NCBI GenBank assembly: GCA_021163705.1
Contig: JAGGTO010000032.1
Location: forward strand, 1-16,418
Reading direction: 5' to 3'
Origin: Thermoplasmata archaeon
Lineage (GTDB): Archaea > Thermoplasmatota > Thermoplasmata > Thermoplasmatales > Aciduliprofundaceae
Length of the DNA: 16,418 bases
Part shown: piece after piece, positions 7,021-13,791 of the stretch
How positions within the stretch are numbered: position 1 is the stretch's first letter
How the letters are laid out: each line of letters starts with the position of its first letter
Position numbers and translations under genes: made by a program
The notes under the pieces: model-generated
The model's input: the letters and a program-made list of their open reading frames with translations, nothing else
The model's database searches: none
Told to the model about the DNA's origin: nothing

Positions 7021-7252
7021 AGGGGAGTCGTAGGTTACTACAATCAATGGTATTGGCAATATTTAATAGGAGGGGAGGGAAACTACTGGAGAGAATGGGC
7101 CAACAACAATACCAACGATAACGATGAAGATGGAATAGTTGATTATCCCTATGTTCCAATACTCATCTCAGAATTTGGGTTCTATGGTTATAGTGATTAT
7201 ATCTATCTTGGTGGCAGTGGCGGTCATCGGGAAGTGGAAAAGAAGAGATTAA
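7021..7252 (+). pseudogene. C-terminal remnant of a beta-helix (NosD/CASH-like) surface protein, frameshifted
   Basis: From 7021 a plus-strand frame without any start codon encodes a segment with GGEGNYWREW, a D/N-rich loop and EDGIVDYPYVP. This is the pattern GNYW...D-DGI-DYPY that ends the parallel beta-helix repeats of NosD/CASH-type surface proteins. It continues to ISEFG and then loses sense. The +1 frame (TAA at 7250-7252) encodes SMVIVIISILVAVAVIG followed by KWKRRD, a perfect C-terminal membrane anchor. One extra T at 7180/7181 explains the break: removing it joins EFG to SMVIV. The in-frame TGA at 7018-7020 and the repeat element directly upstream mark where the rest of the gene is missing. 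It is a decayed, 5'-truncated gene with no coding role visible now. Confidence 0.75.
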
Positions 7253-7260
7253 AATTTTAA

Positions 7261-7346
7261 TTCTTTCATATTTTTTTGGTTAATGGAGATGCTCCCCAGT
7301 CAAAACCTGATTTTTTAATTTCTATAATCCATCAAAAATATAGAAA
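7261..7346. other. A+T-rich gap between gene remnant and tRNA
   Basis: It contains a T7 run (about 7271-7277) on the plus strand that could terminate a transcript of the former surface-protein gene. On the minus strand a T5 run (complement of about 7335-7339) lies shortly downstream of the tRNA and could terminate tRNA transcription. Nothing else is recognised. Confidence 0.4.
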
Positions 7347-7431
7347 TGCGGGGGGAGAGATTCGAACTCTCGAACCCCTTCGGGAGGAGATCTTGAGTCT
7401 CCCGCCTTTGACCTGGCTCGGCAACCCCCGC
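7347..7431 (-). tRNA. tRNA-Leu (anticodon CAA)
   Basis: On the minus strand, a class II tRNA of 85 nt folds fully. The acceptor GCGGGGG pairs with CCCCCGC. The D-arm contains GCCGAGCCAGGUCAAAGGC, typical of tRNA-Leu. The anticodon stem GGAGA/UCUCC closes the loop CUCAAGA, giving anticodon CAA (7395-7393) for UUG codons. A long variable arm has a CCC-GAA-GGG stem, and the T-arm is GAGAG-UUCGAAU-CUCUC. The discriminator base is A. The following bases are TTT, so CCA is added after transcription. No intron is present. Confidence 0.95.
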
Positions 7432-7453
7432 TCAGGGTGGTTAATTGCTTTTT

Positions 7454-7463
7454 GATTAAAATC
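7454..7463 (-). promoter_or_regulatory. Probable TATA box of tRNA-Leu
   Basis: GATTTTAATC (read on the minus strand) is centred about 27 nt upstream of the tRNA 5' end. It overlaps the TAA stop (7458-7456) of the racemase-family gene. The tRNA may also be read through from that operon. Confidence 0.5.
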
Positions 7464-8112
7464 TTTTTCTGATTTCCACCACATTTTCTAAGATTTTAGC
7501 TGCGCATTCCGCAGGATCCAGAATAGGTACTTTGAAAAATTTCTGGAGCTTGGTGGCAAATCCGGCAAGACCTGTACAACCAAGTACAATAACCTGTGCC
7601 TGCTCTTTTATAGCCTCTTCTATTTCTTTTTTCAGAAGTTCGATAGTTTTTTCCACATCTTTCTCTATCTCTGGAACGGAGATATCTATCCCTCTTATAC
7701 TTACAACCCTTTCCTCCATCCTGTATTTTATTACAAGCTCTTCAAATAGCTCTATGGCCGTTTTTGATACACTCACTATCCCTATTTTTCTTCCTAAAAC
7801 GGAGGCCAATGCGAGGGATGCCTCACAGGGACCAATTACAGGAGTCGCAATTATGGAGCGAATCACATCAACGCCCACATCCAAACAGCAGTTAACCACT
7901 ATACCATCATATTTTTTATGAAGTTCCTTTGCTTTTTTTATTATCTCGGGTAAAGCTTCTGCCTCATCTTCTCTGGTTTCTATAGAGCCAGGTCCTTTAT
8001 CCAAGCTTACCACATCTACCTCCGTTTGAGGAGAGGTAAAGCCCTCATATAGCTTCCTATCATTTTCATCCCATACCGATGTACCCACCGGATTTATTAC
8101 CAGAATTTTCAT
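7456..8112 (-). CDS. Asp/Glu/hydantoin racemase-family protein (first copy)
   Basis: This 218-residue protein has the two-cysteine architecture of the Asp/Glu/hydantoin racemase superfamily. The first catalytic Cys is in VVNCCLD (C75, with C76 next to it). The second is in VIVLGCTGLAG (C179). IGIVSVSKTA and VPILDPAECAA are further family blocks. Such enzymes epimerise a chiral centre by a cofactor-free two-base mechanism, on amino acids or on 5-substituted hydantoins. The GPGSIET stretch and the short length resemble the hydantoin racemase (COG4126) branch. A GTG at 8121 could add three residues, but GAGGTG (8124-8119) and a 6-nt spacer choose the ATG at 8112. It is the last protein gene of the transport operon and follows the DUF917 gene directly. 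Confidence 0.85.
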   Translation of the reverse strand: MKILVINPVGTSVWDENDRKLYEGFTSPQTEVDVVSLDKGPGSIETREDEAEALPEIIKKAKELHKKYDGIVVNCCLDVGVDVIRSIIATPVIGPCEASLALASVLGRKIGIVSVSKTAIELFEELVIKYRMEERVVSIRGIDISVPEIEKDVEKTIELLKKEIEEAIKEQAQVIVLGCTGLAGFATKLQKFFKVPILDPAECAAKILENVVEIRKRF

Positions 8113-8122
8113 TTCAATCACC

Positions 8123-9202
8123 TCAATGAGTCTTCTCTATGGGAACATATTCCATTTCTAGTCCCAGATATTTCGGACCGAAAATCTCCAACCCCCTTGG
8201 GGTTCTCCATACCTCTGGCGCTGGAAAACCTATGATAACATATTCTTTACCCTCTTCAACATGTGGGTTTGTTACAGGATGGCCATCAGGTGTTAAAACG
8301 CAAATGAGATCAGGCACTGTAACATCAACCTTATCATTTCTCCACGCAACCATGTTCTCATTTTTGAATCTTACTCTATAGCTATCATTCTTGAACTCAT
8401 TCATACCTTCCAGAATAAATTCACCTACCGTAAAACCATCTCTATCCTCCCAAGTAGATTCTGTAGCTATCCCTCTAAAAAGAAGAAATCCATTACCTTC
8501 TTTTATCAATGCTTTGATTGGATCATCACCACTTTCTCGTGCAATTCTTAGCGTCCTTCCTATTCTCAGGGCATAACTTATGGCGTTGCGTACAACAGAA
8601 TTTCTTAATTTTTTTCCAGGAACTGGATGTGATGTTACACCCACATTTGTGCCTATGAAAGATGCTATCCCTCTGACGATCTTTTCCGCTTGGAAATCAT
8701 TCTTAACCTTTGAAATAACTATCTCATCACCATAGGGGGTGACGACAGAAAATGGGGCCATCTCTATTCCAAAAATATAGTAGCTGCTATGCTGTAGTTC
8801 AGGTACTGATCTGCCGGCAGGATCACCATCCACTATGGGTTTCCCCAATCTGGCTGCTGTGGCCAGAGCTGCGGCAGTATTGGCACCACCAAGCTCTGTG
8901 GAGATTACACCTGCAAATTTCAAACTCATATATTCTTCAAGTAGCTCAAAAGACCTGGCAGCCTCACCTTCTTCGTATACTGACTGAACCTTCTTTCCGG
9001 AGAGGGAGCCAACAAAATAGGGCATGGGAACTACACCCTCATCGGGTATCTCTTCCAAACTCAGAAGTGTAAACTCTCTTCCTCTATCAAGCTCTCTCTT
9101 TATCTCTTTCCATCCTTCTTCAGGGTCTCCACCGCCACCTGTACCTAGCACAGTGCAACCCTCTATGATATCCCTTAAGTCCATCTCATTCAATTTTTTC
9201 AT
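8123..9202 (-). CDS. DUF917 / S-methyl-thiohydantoin desulfurase-like protein (second copy)
   Basis: This 359-residue protein of the DUF917 family (PF06032, named S-methyl thiohydantoin desulfurase) is closely related in layout to the hydantoinase/oxoprolinase world. It has the glycine-rich N-terminal block GCTVLGTGGGGDPEEGW (15-31), PYFVGSLSG, then STELGGANTAAALATAARLG and KPIVDGDPAGRSVPELQ. The C-terminus ends with the TPRGLEIFGPKYLG-type motif shared with its neighbour. The adjacent gene is a full-length paralogue. A GTG at 9211 is possible, but GAGGTG at 9214-9209 plus a 6-nt spacer supports ATG 9202. That start gives a 4-nt ATGA overlap with the upstream stop and matches the paralogue's first residue. 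The reaction is inferred from the family; the substrate is unknown. Confidence 0.88.
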   Translation of the reverse strand: MKKLNEMDLRDIIEGCTVLGTGGGGDPEEGWKEIKRELDRGREFTLLSLEEIPDEGVVPMPYFVGSLSGKKVQSVYEEGEAARSFELLEEYMSLKFAGVISTELGGANTAAALATAARLGKPIVDGDPAGRSVPELQHSSYYIFGIEMAPFSVVTPYGDEIVISKVKNDFQAEKIVRGIASFIGTNVGVTSHPVPGKKLRNSVVRNAISYALRIGRTLRIARESGDDPIKALIKEGNGFLLFRGIATESTWEDRDGFTVGEFILEGMNEFKNDSYRVRFKNENMVAWRNDKVDVTVPDLICVLTPDGHPVTNPHVEEGKEYVIIGFPAPEVWRTPRGLEIFGPKYLGLEMEYVPIEKTH

Positions 9203-10299
9203 TTTATCCACCTCTTAACAAGCTCCTCCACCGGTATGTACTCGTAGTCAAATCCAAATTTCTTGGGCCCAAAATATTTCAATCCATTGGGGGTTCTCCA
9301 TTTATCCGGAGCTTTAGTGGCGATGGCATTTATCTTCATTCCCTCTGAAAGCTCAGTATTGGTAATTGGTGTGCCATCATCCTTCAGAAATATTAGCAAA
9401 TCTGGAGGCATGAGAATTGGCTCATCATCCATCCATACCATTATATGCTCATTCATAATCCAGGATTTTAACTTGTGAGGAGAGTAGTTTTCCGTTCCCT
9501 CCACAAGAACCTCACCCTTGAGAAAACCTCCTTCATTGCGCCATTCATATTTTTTCACTATGCCTTCAAAAATTTTCCATCCTGAAAGTATGTTTGCTAC
9601 AGCTTCTACCGGATCTCTATTCTCTTCCCTGGCAACTCTTATAGCTTTTCCCACTTCAATTCCAAGACTTAATGTGCCTTCCACCACCGGATTTTTCGCA
9701 TCTCTCACAGACATTGGTGTATCAACCACAGCAGAGAATTTGCCACCCAGCACAGAAATGTATCTGGCTATGGCTTCGTAATCATCTATGTCCGCGTATC
9801 TCTCCACGATTACCACATTTCCAGATTCGGTGACTATTACAGAGGGATACATGGGAACATTGTAGATGTGCACAGTACATTGATGCAATTCAGGAGCGGC
9901 TCTTCCAAGAAGGTCCCCATCTACTATAGGCAGATCCAATCTTGCAGCAATGCTCAGGGCTACAGCAGTGTTTCCACCACCAAGCTCACTGGCCACCACA
10001 GCGCTTATCTTTTGCCCTAGATACTCTTCCATCCTTTCAAATGCCACCTTTATTGGCTCGGATATTTTCACTTCTTTCTTTGATTTGAGCCCTGGTGCTA
10101 TAGAGCCCACAAAGTAAGGTACGGCAACAATAGCATCATCATCCAGTTCATCCAAACTCACCAAGCGAATCCTCTTACCCTCACTTATGGCGTCTTTCAC
10201 CATTTTCCATCCTTCTTCAGGATCTCCACCGCCACCTGTACCTAGCACAGTGCAACCCACTATCATATCCTTAAGCTCTTCTTCTTTCAACTCTCTCAT
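9199..10299 (-). CDS. DUF917 / S-methyl-thiohydantoin desulfurase-like protein (first copy)
   Basis: This 366-residue paralogue of the next gene has the same opening block GCTVLGTGGGGDPEEGW (15-31). It also has VPYFVGSIAPG, ASELGGGNTAVALSIAARLD, LPIVDGDLLGRAAPELHQ and the C-terminal TPNGLKYFGPKKFG. By eye the two proteins share about 40% of residues. They are therefore old duplicates with possibly different substrates or subunits of one hetero-oligomer. The start at 10299 follows a strong GGAGGTG with a 5-nt spacer. The upstream racemase-family gene stops at 10312. Its TGA overlaps the next gene's ATG, so the pair is translationally coupled. Function is inferred from family name and context: action on hydantoin-like or other cyclic amide compounds. 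Confidence 0.88.
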   Translation of the reverse strand: MRELKEEELKDMIVGCTVLGTGGGGDPEEGWKMVKDAISEGKRIRLVSLDELDDDAIVAVPYFVGSIAPGLKSKKEVKISEPIKVAFERMEEYLGQKISAVVASELGGGNTAVALSIAARLDLPIVDGDLLGRAAPELHQCTVHIYNVPMYPSVIVTESGNVVIVERYADIDDYEAIARYISVLGGKFSAVVDTPMSVRDAKNPVVEGTLSLGIEVGKAIRVAREENRDPVEAVANILSGWKIFEGIVKKYEWRNEGGFLKGEVLVEGTENYSPHKLKSWIMNEHIMVWMDDEPILMPPDLLIFLKDDGTPITNTELSEGMKINAIATKAPDKWRTPNGLKYFGPKKFGFDYEYIPVEELVKRWIK

Positions 10300-10311
10300 T
10301 TTTTCACCTCC

Positions 10312-10989
10312 TTATTTTCCTGCAAACAGACCTCTCCTCCCATGGGAGACCAAAAAGGAGCGCGCAACAGAGTATGTGGTTAATAGAGGCTCCAAAACAG
10401 GAATTCTGTATTCATTCCATATCTCATCTTTCAATCGCTCTGCAAACATACTGAATCCAGTACAACCCAAAACTATAACATCAGCTCCTTCATCTATGGC
10501 CTCAATAGCCGCTTTTTTCGTAGTCTTGTATACTTTTTCAGAGGCACCAAGGATATCCTTTACACTAATCAATACCTTCTTGACGGATAGCAGCTTCTCA
10601 AACACTCCATACTCTCTTGCCTGAATCCTTACCCAGGAAATCATATTGTCTCCAGGGCCTATAACAGAGAATTCACCAAGCAACGATGCCATATGCATAG
10701 TTGTTTCAGCTGCACCAAATACGGGGATATCCAGATTCTCCCTTAATTCAAAGAGACAGGGATCGGCAAAGCAGTTAATCACCACAGCATCTCCATTCTT
10801 CATTTTATCAACATTCTTCAATATTTCGCAGCATGCCTCTGTCTTGGAAGTAAAACTTTCAATTGTTTCTGGACCGTTTTCTATGCTCACAACACTGAAG
10901 CTATCCTGTGGATAGTACTTCCTAATATATTCCCTAACACTTTTTTCAACCTCTTCCTTTACAGGATCAACTATTATTACCTCAACCAT
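10312..10989 (-). CDS. Asp/Glu/hydantoin racemase-family protein (second, more divergent copy)
   Basis: This 225-residue protein is of the same superfamily as the gene at the end of the operon. The catalytic cysteines are C73 in VINCFADP and C176 in VIVLGCTGFS, each in the expected half of the two-fold fold. ENGPETIES, PVFGAAETTMHMAS and PVLEPLLTTYSVA are the matching secondary blocks. NCFADP is the classical hydantoin racemase form, so this copy is the better candidate for a true racemase. It starts at ATG 10989 after GGGGTG with a 7-nt spacer; the oppF stop TGA lies inside that binding site. It is the first metabolic gene after the ABC transporter genes. Other members of this superfamily are isomerases of maleate or arylmalonate decarboxylases, so the exact substrate is open. 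Confidence 0.85.
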   Translation of the reverse strand: MVEVIIVDPVKEEVEKSVREYIRKYYPQDSFSVVSIENGPETIESFTSKTEACCEILKNVDKMKNGDAVVINCFADPCLFELRENLDIPVFGAAETTMHMASLLGEFSVIGPGDNMISWVRIQAREYGVFEKLLSVKKVLISVKDILGASEKVYKTTKKAAIEAIDEGADVIVLGCTGFSMFAERLKDEIWNEYRIPVLEPLLTTYSVARSFLVSHGRRGLFAGK

Positions 10990-10995
10990 TTTATA

Positions 10996-11958
10996 TCACC
11001 CCGGAAAATGACATTTGACAAAATGTCCCTTTTCCACCTCAACATACTCAGGCTCTTTCTCCCTGCATATTTCCTTTGCCACCGGACATCTGGTGTGAAA
11101 AGGACATCCTGATGGGGGATTTAGTGGACTCGGAATCTCCCCTGGAAGTATCAGCTTTTTTCTCCTTTTTCTATCTTTGGGATCTGGAACTGGTACAGAT
11201 TCCAGAAGCAGTTTTGTATAGGGATGTTGAGGATTCTCAAAAACCTGTTCCACGGTGCCAATCTCCATTATCTTACCTAGATACATTATTGCAACTCTCT
11301 GGGATATGTAACGAACCACACTTAAATCATGGGAGATGAAAAGATATGTGAAGCCCCTCTCTTTCTGTAAATTTTCAAGCAGATTTAGAATCTGCGCCTG
11401 AACGGACACATCGAGAGCTGAGGTAGGCTCATCCAAAACCAAAAATTTTGGATTTACTCCAAGAGCACGGGCTATGGCCACTCTTTGCTGCTGCCCACCA
11501 CTTATTTCATCAGGATACTTGAACATGTGCTCCTTTCTTAATCCTACACTTTCCAGAAGTTCCAATACTCTATCTTCAATATCCTCATACTTTAACTCTC
11601 TCAATGGCTCTGCAATTATATTGAATATGTTCATCCTTGGATTTAGAGAGGAATAGGGGTCTTGGTAAATCATCTGCATCTGAACCCTTATTTTTTTGAA
11701 CTCTCTTTTTGGTATATTCGTTATCTCCTTTCCCTCAAAGAATATCTTTCCTCCTGTGGGTTCATAAAGCCTCAGTATTGTTCTTCCTGTGGTGGTTTTG
11801 CCACTTCCCGTCTCTCCCACCAGTGCTAGGGTCTCTCCTCGATTGATAGAGAAGCTCACATCATTTACTGCCTTCAGATATTTTACTCTGCGAGAGAATA
11901 TCCCTTCCTTAAACAGGAAATACTTCTTGAGATGCTCCACCCTAATTATTTCACTCAT
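10996..11958 (-). CDS. oppF: Oligopeptide/dipeptide ABC transporter, second ATPase subunit
   Basis: This 320-residue cytoplasmic ATPase couples ATP hydrolysis to import through the DppB/DppC-type permease pair. It shows Walker A GETGSGKTT (48-56), the Q-loop YQDP (98-101), the signature SGGQQQR (153-159), Walker B FLVLDEP (172-178) and the switch His210. The C-terminal peptide-transporter domain contains the LNPPSGCPFHTRCP motif with C285, C291, C298 and C316, a spacing known in this family to hold an iron-sulfur cluster. An ATG at 11973 is part of the ribosome binding site itself (GGAGGT at 11971-11966). The 7-nt spacer selects ATG 11958, overlapping the dppD stop by 8 nt. Confidence 0.95.
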   Translation of the reverse strand: MSEIIRVEHLKKYFLFKEGIFSRRVKYLKAVNDVSFSINRGETLALVGETGSGKTTTGRTILRLYEPTGGKIFFEGKEITNIPKREFKKIRVQMQMIYQDPYSSLNPRMNIFNIIAEPLRELKYEDIEDRVLELLESVGLRKEHMFKYPDEISGGQQQRVAIARALGVNPKFLVLDEPTSALDVSVQAQILNLLENLQKERGFTYLFISHDLSVVRYISQRVAIMYLGKIMEIGTVEQVFENPQHPYTKLLLESVPVPDPKDRKRRKKLILPGEIPSPLNPPSGCPFHTRCPVAKEICREKEPEYVEVEKGHFVKCHFPG

Positions 11959-12922
11959 TTCTCTTACCTCCATAAAGATGACAGGCTACATAGTGGTTCT
12001 TCGAATACTCTATGAGCTCTGGCTTCTCTTTCTCGCATATGGGCTTCATATAATCACATCTTGGATGAAACCTGCATCCGGGAGGAGGATTCAGGAGACT
12101 TGGAACATTGCCCCTCAGAGGCTTGAGCGGCTTTTTATATCTTGGGTCAGGTATTGCCGAGAGAAGGCCCTGGGTATACGGGTGAAGAGGATTTTCAAAT
12201 AGCTCTTCTACATCGGCAATCTCCACCATGTTACCTGCATACATCACACCCACCCTATCACAGGTTTCTGCAACCACACCTAAATCATGGGTGATGAGGA
12301 GTACAGAGAAATGATATTTCTCTTTCAACTCCAAGATCAACTCTAAAATTTGCTTCTGAATCGTTACATCTAAAGCTGTTGTAGGCTCATCTGCTATTAA
12401 AAGAGAGGGATTGAAGGATAGGGCTAGTGCTATCATCACTCTCTGTCTCATTCCTCCACTGAGCTGATGGGGATAAGATTCCAGAACTCTCTGGGGATCA
12501 GGTAACTTTACTGCTTCCAAAAGCTCTCTTGCCATTTTTAAAGCCTCATCCTTGCTTATGTTATGATGGAGCTTCATCACATCAACCATCTGAGTCTTTA
12601 TTTTGAAAAGAGGATTGAGAGAGCTCATGGGATCTTGAAATATCATCGAGATTTTCTTTCCTCTGATCTTTTTCATATCATTCTCCGAAAGCTCTAACAG
12701 ATTTCTTCCTTCAAAAATTATTTTTCCTGAGAGATGAGCATTTGATGGGAGGAGCTTTAAGATGCTCATGGAGGTCACACTCTTTCCACATCCAGTTTCA
12801 CCCACAAGTCCAAATACTTCGTCTTCGTAAATCTGAAGATTTATTCCATTAAGTACATATGCGGTTCCCCAGAATGTTGTGAAGTTGAGATATAGATCTT
12901 CTATGGAGAGCAGAACATTCAT
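11951..12922 (-). CDS. dppD: Oligopeptide/dipeptide ABC transporter, first ATPase subunit
   Basis: This 323-residue partner of the following ATPase forms a heterodimeric motor. Motifs are Walker A GETGCGKS (41-48), Q-loop FQDP (95-98), signature LSGGMRQR (154-161), Walker B LLIADEP (174-180) and His212. The C-terminal tail has LNPPPGCRFHPRC with C283, C289, C296 and C314, the same four-cysteine pattern as its neighbour. The frame extends upstream to 13033, but those 37 residues lie inside the dppC gene and have no family similarity. ATG 12922, with GGAGGAG just upstream, makes the typical ATGA overlap with the dppC stop. Both ATPases keep all catalytic motifs. Confidence 0.95.
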   Translation of the reverse strand: MNVLLSIEDLYLNFTTFWGTAYVLNGINLQIYEDEVFGLVGETGCGKSVTSMSILKLLPSNAHLSGKIIFEGRNLLELSENDMKKIRGKKISMIFQDPMSSLNPLFKIKTQMVDVMKLHHNISKDEALKMARELLEAVKLPDPQRVLESYPHQLSGGMRQRVMIALALSFNPSLLIADEPTTALDVTIQKQILELILELKEKYHFSVLLITHDLGVVAETCDRVGVMYAGNMVEIADVEELFENPLHPYTQGLLSAIPDPRYKKPLKPLRGNVPSLLNPPPGCRFHPRCDYMKPICEKEKPELIEYSKNHYVACHLYGGKRNE

Positions 12923-13782
12923 AGAAATCTCCTCCTCAACCTCGGGTCTAGAATCTCTCTTAATGTATCTCCCACCAGATTGAAGGCAACCACAGTTATG
13001 AAAATTGCCAGACCCGGAAATGTTGGATACCACCAGTAATTCAAAAGATAATCTTTTCCCTGGCTAACCATCAATCCCCAATCTGCAGTGGGCGGTTGTA
13101 CTCCAAGTCCTAAAAAGCTCAGGGCACTTGCTTCAAGTATGGCAGAGCCCATATCCATGGTACCCTGAACTATCACAGGAGATATGGCATTTGGAAGGAT
13201 ATGACGAACTATTATCTTCCAGCTGCTTACACCCATGCTTCTGGCAACTTCGACATAGGGCTTCTCCTTGAGAGAGATGGCCATACCCCGTATTAGCCTT
13301 GTATACCAGGGCCACCAGCTAACACCTAAAGCTATTATGGCATTCTCTAACCCTCTGCCCAATGTGACAGATATGAGAAGAGCAAGAAGCAGGGGTGGAA
13401 AAGAGAGAAATATATCGGTGGTCCTCATAACTATGGCATCTATCCATCCACCTTTATACCCTGCGAGCAGTCCAAGGGGCACACCTATAAGAAGACCCAG
13501 TCCCACAACGGCAACTGCAACTAATAGAGATATGCGTGCACCATATATCACCCTGCTCAATACATCTCTACCCATGTAATCTGTGCCGAACCAGTGCTTG
13601 GAGCTCGGAGGTAATAGTTTTTCCTCCAGATTTGGTTCTCCTTTGGCCTGCTCAGGATAGGGGGCTATGAAAGGTGCAAGCAGGGCTATTATGATAAGTG
13701 CCAGAATTATTACTATGCCAAGCAAGGATAGTTTATTTCGAATCATTATTTTGAGCACTTTAATAATCTCATCTTTTTTCAT
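12919..13782 (-). CDS. dppC: Dipeptide/oligopeptide ABC transporter permease, DppC type
   Basis: This inner permease subunit has 287 residues and about six membrane segments. It has the OppC-type N-terminus: a cytoplasmic basic stretch, one long helix (about 18-40, ending in LLAPFIAPY), then an extracytoplasmic loop with HWFGTDYMGRDVLSR. The EAA-type loop that docks the ATPases is visible as VEVARSMGVSSWKIIVRHIL. LGLGVQPPTADWG is a further family signature. The ATG at 13788 would sit inside the ribosome binding site. GAGGG with a 6-nt spacer supports ATG 13782. It begins 9 nt after the dppB stop. Confidence 0.94.
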   Translation of the reverse strand: MKKDEIIKVLKIMIRNKLSLLGIVIILALIIIALLAPFIAPYPEQAKGEPNLEEKLLPPSSKHWFGTDYMGRDVLSRVIYGARISLLVAVAVVGLGLLIGVPLGLLAGYKGGWIDAIVMRTTDIFLSFPPLLLALLISVTLGRGLENAIIALGVSWWPWYTRLIRGMAISLKEKPYVEVARSMGVSSWKIIVRHILPNAISPVIVQGTMDMGSAILEASALSFLGLGVQPPTADWGLMVSQGKDYLLNYWWYPTFPGLAIFITVVAFNLVGDTLREILDPRLRRRFL

Positions 13783-13791
13783 ACACATCCC

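Larger units (their letters stand above)
6791..7026. repeat. G+C-rich palindromic, repeat-rich intergenic element
   Basis: This stretch of about 235 bp stands out from its A+T-rich surroundings. It contains four hairpins with 3-nt loops and two copies of an 18-bp sequence, CCCCTTTCYAAACCCCCA, at 6806-6823 and 7000-7017 (17 of 18 identical). TTTGGGG(G)TAAAG occurs at 6869-6880 and 6897-6909, and GGGCACC at 6827-6833 and 6931-6937. A 7-bp stem pairs 6999-7005 with 7020-7026, around the right 18-bp copy. An open frame crosses it on the minus strand (7059-6775) but reads through hairpins and has no plausible protein character. I interpret it as a dispersed palindromic repeat or structured-RNA element. 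It separates the KaiC operon promoter from a truncated surface-protein gene. Confidence 0.7.

Noticed and set aside
6791..7026. CRISPR array
   Set aside because: The repeats differ in sequence and spacing, the hairpins are of unequal type, and there are no regular spacers or cas genes.
6775..7059. Minus-strand open frame of 94 codons across the palindromic region
   Set aside because: It runs through all four hairpins and both 18-bp repeats, has low-complexity, repeat-driven composition, no ribosome binding site and no family resemblance. It is better explained by the G+C-rich repeat lacking stop codons.
7139..7252. Intact small membrane protein from ATG 7151
   Set aside because: Its first residues make sense only in the other frame as part of the beta-helix protein tail, and a one-base frameshift explains both frames together.
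7021..7347. Integration site (att) at the 3' end of tRNA-Leu
   Set aside because: No duplicate of the tRNA 3' end and no integrase gene are visible in the window, so a gene remnant and a repeat next to a tRNA are not enough.
8752..9072. Plus-strand open frame of 106 codons
   Set aside because: Antisense to the conserved N-terminal half of a DUF917 gene and without its own start signals.
12923..13033. 37-residue N-terminal extension of the DppD ATPase
   Set aside because: It lies wholly inside the dppC coding region, has no similarity to ABC ATPases, and a good ribosome binding site plus an ATGA overlap supports the start at 12922.
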